Source: Argyresthia goedartella (taxonomy: Eukaryota > Arthropoda > Insecta > Lepidoptera > Argyresthiidae). Taken from it: DNA of 64,000 nt. This document shows positions 14,201 to 26,200 of this stretch, one piece after another. The DNA lies in NCBI GenBank assembly GCA_949825045.1, contig OX463829.1, forward strand, positions 28,769,715 through 28,833,714, given 5' to 3'. The notes beneath the pieces are model-generated. The model worked only from the letters and a program-made list of their open reading frames with translations. It had not been told where the DNA came from and searched no databases. The position numbers and the translations under genes are program-made. How positions within the stretch are numbered: the stretch's first letter is position 1; the number at the start of each line of letters is the position of its first letter.

Positions 14201-17200
14201 GGTGGATCCCACACAACTTGACCGAGGCTCAAAAAACGGACCGCGTCACTTGGTGCAGTGCCATGCTTACCAGATCCAAGGAAGGTGCGTCAAATTTGGT
14301 GTGGGACATAGTAACAGGTGACGAAACATGGATTTATTGCTACGATCCCAAAACAAAGCAGCAATCGAGCGTATGAGTCTTTCAAGATGAGCCGAAACCA
14401 ACCAAAGTGGCGCGCGTGAAAAGTGCATCTAAGCGGATGATTGCTTCTTTTTTTAATAAAACTGGACACGTGGCTACTGTTGCTTTAGAGAATCGTCGTA
14501 CAGTGAATAGTGACTGGTACACGACCATTTGTTTGCCGGAAGTTATTGACGAACTCCGTAAAAATAACCGTAAACGCCGTATCATCCTGCACCACGACAA
14601 TGCTAGTTCTCACACGGCCATACAGACAAACGACTTTTTGAAGGCGAAAAATGTAGAACTCATGAGTCATCCTGCATACAGTCCCGACCTGGCACCTTGT
14701 GACTTTTTTATGTTCCCAAAAATTAAGAACCAATTACGCGGTCAACGATTTTCATCACCAGAAGAGGCTGTCGAGGAGTATGAAAAACACGTTTCAGAGG
14801 TCACCACAGAGAAGTGGCACAAAAGTTTTCAAAACTGGTTTCATCGAATGAAAAAGTGCATAGACGCCAAGGGAGATTATTTTGAAAAACAATAAATTAA
14901 TTTTGTACCTTTAATAGTATTTTTTCATATTCATTCCGGAAACTTACAGTGCGCCCCACGTATTTCGCGTGTCTTACTATTGTGCGTTGCACAACGTTCC
15001 GCTCAGTCGCTCTTTGGCTATTCTAAATTCTAGTCGTCTGTTGAAAAGCCTAGCTGGGCAGTAATAAACTGCAAAAACTCCAGCAGAGTTGTTTGCAAAG
15101 AAAATTGCGGCGTTTCCTTTCTTAGGTAAGTAATTTTCTTATTGAAAATCGCCTTATTTAATTAATAATCAATTATTTGAAATTTCGAGTGGCGTCTCCC
15201 GTTTTTACTGAGATAGGGTAACACAAAGTGTATATTTCCCATGGATGTCATCCACTGCTGCTTCCAGTTTACACAATTTATGACATCTGTTTCGTAGCCC
15301 TTAATGAATAGTGAAGCAAACTATACTTTCGTTAACCTTACAGTTGCATGGTACAGGTGATTAGCTCATTTTTCTGTCGATTTAACCAGATAGTGTTGTA
15401 CAATGCAACGATTCATGCCATATCGCTGGACGATTCGATTTTTTTGACTGAAGAATGATACTTCTGCGTTGCATTTTCATTGCAATGTATAGTTTTCGTT
15501 ATATAATAAAACATAAGTGAGATATTATTTAGTATTGTTATTTTATATTTCATAGTTTTTCTTTTAATGTCCCTAAGTTTTTAATATTTGTGTGCAATAA
15601 AGAATTATGAATTTGAATGATAATTATTATAATAAACATATTTCCAAAGGATCCAATACTAAAAGGGATATGGATTGATTCCACTGGATAAAGAAATTGG
15701 TTTCCTACAAAATATAGCACGATTTGTTCCATACATTTCAACAAAGATGACTTCTGTGGGACAACCAAGAAATGCAAAAGCATTTCCAACCATGCGCGGT
15801 CCCTTTGAACCGATTTGGCGGCGCGCCTTTGAATCGGTTTCACGATTAACATGTCAGCCCATCACTAAAATGCGCTCGTGACGTCACAGTAGGTACTAAA
15901 AAAGTACTGTTAAATCCACGTCTCAACCGAAAGGGTGGAATCTTTGAAGGGTTGTTTTACAGTGGAATGTCACGAAGTAGTACTGACCTTGACGCCGTCG
16001 ACTGGTATGCGAAAGTTCAGATTCGAGGCAGGAGTACGGGATGAGGAACACAAGGGTGGGGGGTGTTGGGAGTCGAATCTTACTCGTGTCGTAGCCCGCT
16101 GCTGGTGCTGTCGTGATGCTGCCGACTACAAGGGTCGCTATCCGAGCGCGACGAATTGATTACCGAATCACTTCAACCTTTCACAGCACGAAGCACTCAC
16201 TACGATGTCGTGAAATCTACTTATTTCTTGACGATTATTACGAGATTATTATAAATAACATTCTGCCAAAGCCCCGATGCTTGACGCCGAAAATTTTACC
16301 ACGCGCAGAGTGACATTTTTATCTATGCAAGTGACAGCTAGCTAGTGATGTTCCGATCACTCGCGGTCGATCCGCGCAACCAAAAAACCGAGGTGCGTTC
16401 CGAAGCATAAATATTAAACAGTCACCCGCCTGGACAGGCCCGAACCTGTCCCTAATCAATAGGAAGGCGAGAAAGTGTTGCGACCGCTCTCTTGAGGACC
16501 GAGTCCCCCACGTTCACTTCTGCTGATCGAGGCGTGCCATCCCGACCCGGGTACAAATTGACGATCCATCCTCGTCTCCATCTCAATGATGGCAGGTTCG
16601 CATCCTTAATCAGCACCAAATCCCCGACTTGAGGGGGGCTCGTCCGGTCAGTCCACTTAAGGCGCTGCTGCAAGATGTGCAAGTACTCAAGGGACCACCG
16701 TTTCCAAAAATCTTGAGCCATCTGCTGCAACATCTGCCACCTAGTTAACCGACTTAACTTAACATCACCGAATGGGTATTCTGGCAGGGCGTTAAGGGGC
16801 TGACCTATCAGGAAGTGACCCGGCGTCAACGCTTCCAAATCATTTGGATCCGAACTGAGCGGGCACAACGGACGCGAGTTCAGTGTCATTTCAATTTTAC
16901 AGAACAGCGTCGCAAGCTCTTCAAAGCGTAGAGAGGTCTCACCGATGATCCTCATCAGGTGCGACTTAGCCGATTTAACCACAGCCTCAAAAATTCCTCC
17001 CCAATGAGGACATCCCGGCGGACTGAAAACCCATTCAATCCTTCGTCGGGAGCAAGCCGTACCAATGGTGTCCTGGTTAACGTTCAGGAATTGAGTGACC
17101 TCCTGCAGATATCGCCTGGCTCCGACAAAATTTGTGCCGTTGTCTCAACGGATTAATGTCGGGAGGCCCCTTCGTGAGACGAACCGATCCAGACATGCGA

Positions 17201-20200
17201 TAAATGCCTCTGTAGTGAGGTCACTGACCACCTCCAAGTGGACTGCCTTCGTGGCCAAGCACACGAAGACGCACAGGTATGCCTTCACTAATCTGGCGTT
17301 TCGTAGCTGTGAAGACTTGACCATGAATGGTCCCGCGAAATCCGTTCCGACACCCGCAAAGGGCCGGATTTCGTTAACCCTATCCGAGGGCAAATCGCCC
17401 ATCTGGGGCTGCATCGTAGCCGCCTTGGCCCGATAACAAGGCAGGCACCGAAATACGACGCTACGCACTAAGCGTCTTCTCGATAGAATCCAGAACTCGC
17501 GCTGGAGAAACGCCATCAAGGCGTGGCATCCGACATGCCCATTCCGAATGTGTCGATCCTGTATCAACAGTTCGACCAACTTCCCTTTCCTAGGGAGTAA
17601 CAACGGGTGGCGAGCCGCATAAGGCAGGTTGGCATTCCGCAGCCGACCTCCTACCCTCAGCAATCCTTGAGGGTCAATAAACGGGTTGAGCCGAGCCACA
17701 GCTCCCTTCAGTTGGACGCGTCCGCGTCTCAGAATGTCCAGTTCGGACTTAAAGTGCACCGTCTGCACGTTCCGCACCAATGCGAACAACGCATGGTTCC
17801 GTTCCCGTGGTGTCAGGACCTGTGTCCGCACCCGTTGCGCCTCAGAATTGCGACAATTCCGCGCAAATCGGAAGATCCAGGCGGTCACGTTGACCAGCTT
17901 GTCGAGCGAGCTGTACCGTTCCAGCAGGCTGAACTCCTCTTCCGGCTCTGGTTGCGTCGTACAGACACCGAACTGTCAAGGCGCCGTTCGCCGAGGTAAC
18001 GCGTGGACTCATTGGCCAATCCGATTCGGCTTGAGTCAACCATTTTGGACCCCACCACAAGGGATGTCCAACTAACTCCGGAGCGTGACACCCACGAGAC
18101 GCACAGTCTGCTGGGTTCATTTCCCCTGGAACATGTCTCCAGATTAAGGGAACCTCCGAATTCAAAATCTGCGAAACCCGATTTGCCACAAAAATCTCCA
18201 GCTTGTGAACTGAAGCCTTCAGCCAGCATAACACGATCTGGCTGTCCGTCCAAGCGTAGACCGTATCTTCTAACGCTATTGACCCACGAAGAACCGTCAT
18301 CGTGTGGTTGAGCAGACGAGTCAGGAGAGCCGCTCCTGAAAGCTCTAATTTGGGAATGGTCAGGCGAGTGCGCAACGGCGCAACCTTGCTCTTGGCCATG
18401 ACCAACCGCACATCAACCTCCCCCGAGGAGTCGACCGTACGCAGATACACCGCAGCTTCGTAGCCCTTCTCCGAGGCATCGCAAAACCCATGCAGGGTGG
18501 CGGTGTATCGTTTGGTGGGGACCAACCTCCGTGGCAGTGAAATCCGATTGATGCCAGGGAGGGTCGAAAAGAACGATTCCCACTCTGAGCTCAATGACCC
18601 GCCGATCGGGTCGTCCCATTTCAGCTCAGCAGACCACAATTGCTCCATAAAACACTTGAGCTGAAATGTTACCGGGGTGATCCACCCGTTTGGATCAAAT
18701 GTCCTAGCCACCGTTGAAAGGACGTTCCGTTTCGTCCAGACCTTCGGGGAGTCCAACTCGACCCGATACGAAAACATGTCTGACACCGGCTGGTACTGGA
18801 CGCCTAATACCGACAAAATATTCGGATTTTCCAGATTTTCTAAAATGTGGGGATCCTGCTGGTAGTCATCCGGAAGACCAGACAGTAACTCTGGAGAGTT
18901 CGACATCCATCTCCGGAGCTCGTAACCTCCACCCCGTAAGAGCTCAACTAGCTCGTCCCGTCGAGCGAGCGCCTCCTCTACGGAATCTGCACCGGTACAG
19001 ACATCGTCCACGTAGAGATCCTGCTCCAGGATCGCTGCTCCTCTAGGGAAATTTAACCGTTCTCGATCCGCTAACTCCCGCAGAGTGTGAATCGCCAAAT
19101 AAGGACTAGACCGTAGCCCGTACGTGTTGGTGTTCAGCTCGTACACCTTGATGGGCTGATCTGGGCTCTCTCGCCACAGTATCAGCTGATACCGTCTATC
19201 GTCAGGGTGAATGACCGTCTGCCTAAACATCATCCGGATGTCAGCTACAAACACAACATTGTGTCGACGGAACCGTGTGATAACATCCGCGATGTCATGG
19301 TTCAACTTCGGCCCTGAATGCAAACACTGGTTCAGGTTCATGCCGTTAGATGTTGATGCCGATCCATCGAATACTACCCGTATTTTGCCCTCCGGGGTCC
19401 TCAAGACCGCGTGATGAGGCAGGAAGCACGTCTTCACGCTTCCAGTCGATACCCGAAACCGACATGTGGCCGAGCGACTCGTACTCCCGCATGAAGTCGA
19501 CGTACTTCTGCCGGAAAATCCCGTCATACTTCATGCGTCGTTCCATCGACAGAAGCCGCGTCTCGGCTGCATGGTGTGAACTGCCCAGCGGTGGGCGATC
19601 ACTCCGGAATGGAAGACGGGTGATAAATCGACCGGACCGAAGGCGACCAGTATTGTTCCGATAAAACTGTTCACACTCTTCTTCAACCGGGTCTAACCAA
19701 CGGACCGTAGGTGGTTCTTCCACCTCCCAAAACTTCTGTATCACCTACGAGAGTACAGAACCGAATAAGGGACTACTAGTCGCTAGGCGTGGGGCAGCCG
19801 GCATGACCGGACCCATTACCGCATGGCCCAGTCTGGTGTTGACCGAAACCAGACCAGTCGCCTGCAACACGTGGACACCTGGCACTAACAGGTATCCCAA
19901 GGCATCAACACCCAATAAAATGTCTACTGGGCCCGGAATATCAAACTCCGGGTCAGCCAGTGACAACCCAGCGACCAAATGTCGCACCGAGGGCGACAAC
20001 CGTACGTGAGGGTGTGAGCCCAACACATTAGGCATGACTAATGCCGTGACCGTCAGATTCACCGATGAATCCACCCGTGACGAGAGAGTAATCCGACATA
20101 CTCCCTTAACGGAACCGACTTCCGTGTTCCCAATTCCCCGAATGGAATGTGGATACTCCCTTACCGAAATGCCCAACCGTCTTACAAGGTTGCACGAGAC

Positions 20201-23200
20201 TAAGCACCCCTGGGCCCCCGAGTCCAATAGTGCTCGTGCCACACATGACTTGCCGTCCAAACTCCACGCTATCACAGAGGCGGTGGGGAGCATGACCGTC
20301 TGTGGAGTGGCGGCACCCTGTAAGTGGGCGGCGTGTCCCTAGCGGGAACCTCCGCGGGATCCGAACCCGCTGAGACCTCCGTCGGCCTCGGAGTAACTCG
20401 GCTGCTGATATGCAACCGGTATAACAGACCGTATGTGCATCAAGGGGTCCCAACCCGTATAATAGGCCCCTCGCTGTCCCAGTATCCGACCATACCCGAC
20501 GGTGTACGGTGGGCCCGATGCGCACCGTGGATGAATGGGGGAGAGCGGATCCAACCTGGGGCGCTCCAGGAATGGGGGCGACATCCGACTGTTCGCCTCG
20601 CAGAGCGACGGGCAGGGTCGCGCAGAAGGTGGTGGACTCCCAGCCTTCGCGCTACTCATAGGTGCCATCTGACACCCGCCCCTAACACGCGGTGAGCCAG
20701 CGACCCGAAGTCCTCGCTGACCGTGGACAGCGGCGACCGAACCCCGGCTATCCCGCATGTTACCCCCCGCGCTGCCCCCTTCCCCTCGGGGGGGGTCCCG
20801 TCCGCGGGTGCTCCAGTCACCCCGTTGGTGACTCTCGTTGCCCGGAGGGGGACTGGGTCCGGCCCTGGTTGGGCCCTGTGGCCGACCAACATGAGTCCGG
20901 CCCTGGTGACCATCCGAAGGGCCTGACCGATTCAGGCACAACGCTATGTGGTGCTTGCCACCACAGCACTCACACGGGAACGCGCGCGAGCACTCGCTCA
21001 GCGTGTGCGGCACCAAACAACCGAAACACAATCAGACGTGTGCGGCCCCAAACAACCGAAACACGAAAGACCAAGGTTCTGAAGGGCCTTAGTGGCCACC
21101 AGCACAGGGTTGAGCACCTGTACTCAGATGTCAACATCCCGGGTTACTCTAGGGATGCTAAACAGCTTCCCTAGCTGCGCATCAACCAACCGCCGTTTGT
21201 GTTGGTAGCGGTCCAACAATATGGACCTTGCTATCTCGTAGTTGCCCGCCGTGACCGTTAGGTGACCGACCAACTCCTTCGGTTCACCCCGCAGAGCCAT
21301 CAATAGTTGGGCCAACTTGTAGGCGTTGTCCAGGTCGTCCCGACCGTGGACCAAACTATCAAATAAATTGATGAAGGCTGGCCACTCATCAATTGCCCCA
21401 CTGAAGGCCGGAATCTCCAGGTGTGGCAGCCGTCCAACAACACCCTTCGGGGGTGGGTCTCCGTTACCATCCCCACGGTCATTCCTTCGCGACCGCTTAA
21501 TCTTCTCCGCGCGACACTCGATGTCACCCAAGCATTCCATCGCTTGGTCAGCATCCGCGCAGAGCTGTTTCACCGTAGCCACCGAAGCTTCATCAGTAAG
21601 CCCGAGAGCTTCAGCCTCCGCAGCCAGCCGACACACCTTCCCGACGCGTGTCATTGCGTCCTCCACACGCTTGAGCAGGACATCATCCATGTCCGGTCGC
21701 TCCACATACTGATGAGTATGGGCGAGCCATCTCATTTCCTCCCGGACACCATTCCGCAGTACCGTCAAGGGTGAAGGTGCCATGTTGACCGATTTAATAG
21801 ATTCTGGTCCTATACTTCACTACCGAACTAAGTATCGGGCAAATCGCAGGCCATGATTTTGGGTACTCGTCACTCTCATAACCTAGTTCAGAAAATGCCC
21901 GTCGACCCTATAGTGTATGATGGTAACATAATTTCATACAGCGAGAAGGCCAAGAATCTTGGGGTTGTATTTGATAAATTGTTGTCCTGGTCGCCCCATG
22001 TTTGTGAGGTCAGCAGCCGAGTCTTTGCGTCATTTCACTCCCTACGGAGATTGCAGCACTTCCTGCCACAGCAGACTAAAATCACCCTTGCCCAGTCCCT
22101 CCTACTACCTTTAATCGACTATGCAGATGTTTGCTGGATCGGTGCGAACGAAGAACAACTGAACAAACTCGAACGACTTCAAAACCTCGGGATTCGGTTT
22201 GTCTTCGGGCTGCGCAAGTATGACCATGTCTCACAGTATCGCAAGGAGTTGGGTTGGCTTCCGATCCGCCTTCGTCGTGATATGCACGTTCTCTCCTATC
22301 TGTTCAACATTTTGCGAAATCCCCGCTACCCCTCATATCTTCGAGAACGTTTCGAGTTTATTTCCTCCAGGCATAGCAACCGGAGATCCCACACGATGTC
22401 TCTTCTCTCTACTCCTCGGCATAACACTGCCGCTTACAAACACTCGTTTAGGTTAACGGCGATCCGACTGTGGAACGCACTTCCCTGCGCTATTAGAGAT
22501 AGTCCCTCAATTTTCACTTTTAAGTGAACAGGACTGCATTCTTCTTAAATTGGTAGTTACAAAAAACACCCACATCCCAAGTACATAAGGTTTATTTTTG
22601 AAAGTCCTAACCACAAAGTAAAAAACGAGCCGAGTGAGAGGCTTATATGGCGGTATGTGTGTCTCGCTCTTTCACATTGCCAGCAAGAAAAAATGTAAAT
22701 AGCAGGAAAATATTTTTATAAAATACTTCGCAATTTGACGATTTATTTATTACATTTAGACGATTATACGTATGTTACTGTTATAATAAGTGTTTGTATG
22801 TAAATTCAATGTAAAAATACATTTGTAAAACTCAGTTTGATTTTAATTTATTGTCGTTGGCAACTATCTCAGTGTTGTCAAATAATACGTCAATTTATAG
22901 GTTATGTACGAATGAACGATTTCGTTGTTGACGTTGTGTTTGACGGTGTTTTTTGATTTTCCTACGTATTCTAAACCTTTGATCTGTGCTGTGTGTAGCG
23001 AAAATGGTTGTTAATTGTTGCGTTAGTGGTTGCGGAAGTGAATCGTATGCTGGATGCGGCATATCTTTTCACCGGTAAGTAAGCCAACTTAAACATTTAC
23101 ATTGCTTTAGATATGTACAGTATAGTACATGATAGTACTCCGTAATTGCTTCTGTGCTGGCCCCACAGCCAACACTAGGATACCCCGTGTCGTGGGAACC

Positions 23201-26200
23201 AGAAACAGCGACGCCACCAACATTTATATTCCATTCCATGACCTGGGGATTTTTACAATACCAAACATAAATTATGCTACGGTGACCATGCTATCGCATC
23301 TTACGCCGTACATATTTATAGTAAGTAGTTGATATTGATTGTAGGAAGTCAGCAGATACTTATACATTAAAGTTTGGTGTTTATTGTTACAGTTTCCCAA
23401 AAAATGAAGATATCCGACAAAAATGGCTCGCCTCCATGCAAATGACGCTTTTCATTCCGGAGAAATATTCGCGTGTATGCAGTCATCATTTCACACCCGA
23501 AGATTTTTACTGGGCGAATTCACGAAACATGTTAAAACCGAACGCAGTTCCATCGATACTTACGGTAATTATTTTAATTTCTTGTACAAGCTTATATTGT
23601 GGTGTTTTTTGTGTGTGCTTTTTTTCCTTTTATAATGAACTAAACTGATCAACATATTTACTTTACAGCCCAAAAGTAAGAAAATTGAAGTACTTAGTAA
23701 CATTTTGCTACAACATCCACAGCCAGAATGTTGTAGTAATAAAGAAAACATCCCTGCCGCTGCCTCTCTAGAAACAGCAACAAGTTCTACCACATGTGAT
23801 TGTGAACCACCACGGAAGAAGCTTTGTTTAAGTTATAAGGAAGTAGGCATTCAGACAGAAATTAAGTGCCATTGTTTTTCTGATGAAATTTTGAAAAGAA
23901 AGGTGAAAGTTTTGTCTCAAAGATTAAGTCGGCGAGACAACAGAATACATAACCTCCAATCAATATTACTTGTATTAAAAAACAAATGTAACAACTACGA
24001 CGAAGTTGAGCGCACGATGAAAATAAATTTTAGTGATATTCATACTCACCTAAATACTGATAAGAACAATAAAGGTGCAAGATATTCGGATGAAGTCAAG
24101 AAATTCGCTTTGTCTTTGTACTTTTATTCTGCAAAAGGTTATTTGTTTTTGCGAAACAAAATTTCTTTACCTCATCCTGCAACTTTACGAAAAATGCTTG
24201 CTACGCATGACTGTAATGTTGGTTTTATGTCGGAAGTTTTTGAGTATTTAAAATCAACAGTTGAAGTGAATGACCTTCAAAATGTAGCATTAATATTTGA
24301 TGGAATGTCTATAAGGTCCGAAGAAATAATCGAAAAACATAAAGACAAAAAATTGGGATATATTGATTATGCTGGCATCGTCCCTGATGAATCTGATCAG
24401 TTGGCCACAGAGGTGTTAGTGCTTCAAATAGTATCGTTTAGACAAAAATTCAAATGTCCCATTGCATATTTTTTCATATGCAAAATCTCAGCTGCCATAC
24501 AATCACAGATAATACTTACTGCTATTCGTATGTTGGACGATATAGGGATTTCAGTTCGTAGTTTAACTTGTGATGGAACACATGCAAATGTTTTGACATA
24601 TGAAATTTTGGGCTGCAAATTCAATTCAATAGATATGATTACCAGCTTTAAACACCCTACAAGAGATAGTAGAATACATTGTATATTTGACCCAGCACAC
24701 ATGTTAAAATTATCCAGAAACATTTTTGCCGAAACAAACCTAAGATCGCAAAACGGTGACATAAATTTTAATTTTGTCAGAGAATTGCACAAATTGCAAG
24801 AGGAAGAGGGTTTCAGACTAAAAAATAAATTAAATGCCGGACATATTAAATTCTTCGGGAAAAAAATGAACGTGACATTGGCAGCACAAACATTAAGTTC
24901 TTCAGTCGCAGATGCAATTGATTATTTAAGAACTACTGGGAACAAGGACTTCCAAAACAGTGAATCCACCACTGAATATATAAGAATGATTGACAGGGTT
25001 TTTGATTTTCTAAATGCCAAATCCCCAATTGGTACTGGATTTAAGGCCCCATTACGTCTGGGAAATCGTCCGTTTTGGGAAAATACATTTTCTAAAACTA
25101 GGGAATACCTGAAATCACTGACGATAGATAATCAACACATTTTAACTCATCGTCGCAAAATGCCAGTGTTGGGTTTAATTGTGGACACATTCAGTTGTAA
25201 AAATTTAGCAATGGACCTTTTAGAAAATATTGAAAATAAATTGGGTTATTTCTTGCCATATAAATTTTCGCAAGACCAATTAGAGATGTTTTTTTCCTGT
25301 GTCCGATTGCAAGGTGGTGGAAATAACAATCCTAATGCCTTGCAATTCAGATACGCCTTGCGTAAACTATTGCATCGCAACAGCATTAAGCCTAGCCTTA
25401 GTGCAAACTGTATCGACAGTGAATTTGAACTCTCGCCAGTTTTAGAGTTTCGAAGTCAAAAAAGGATCACAAATGAAAAACAAAATGTTGATTCATTAGA
25501 TGATCAACAAGTGGAAATCTTATTGAATCGCGTTCAATCGATTGATATGTCGGATTATAAAAATAACATTTTGTATTACATTTCTGGTCATTTCGTAAAC
25601 AAAATGTTAAACAAACTTTCATGTCCACATTGTCGTGATGCGTTAGTAATCACAAAAGATGATTTTGATCATTCCTATTTTATAGATATAACAAACTTTT
25701 CATCCTTTACTGCTTTCATAGACAAGGGTAAACTAAAATATGTATCTAGATTTGCATTTGAGATAGTGAGATGCAGTGAACAGCTCTTTCTGTCAGAATT
25801 GTCGAATAATACATTCCGGACCACAAGCAAAAATAGAATTTTGGTTTTATTAAAACAGTTATTTTACACAAAGCTACAAAACATATTTTCTCCGCCCCAT
25901 CCTCTACAATCTGTAAATGACGAAGAGCCACATGAATTACAATTAGTAAAAACATTAGCAAATTCCTATTTAAATTTTAAAAGGTTCCACCAAGCTAAAT
26001 TGAATTCGATGCGAAATTTCCGTTCTAAGATTGGTTTAAGACAGAAACTACACAAAACAATTACTTTTAGTAATGTTTAATTTTTGTGGAATTTTAATTT
26101 AATGAAAGTGTGTATGGATGTATGTTGCTCTTTCATGCGACAACGGCTGAACTCTGACACTACCGGCACTTTTACGGACATTTCAATACAAATAACAGTC

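Noticed and set aside
17607..20695. Several plus-strand frames of 60-130 codons
   Set aside because: They are antisense shadows of BEL/Pao pol; the minus frames have the conserved motifs.
23129..23332. 67-codon plus-strand frame in the P-like element
   Set aside because: It lies in intron 1 and overlaps a SINE fragment; spliced exons give the THAP domain instead.
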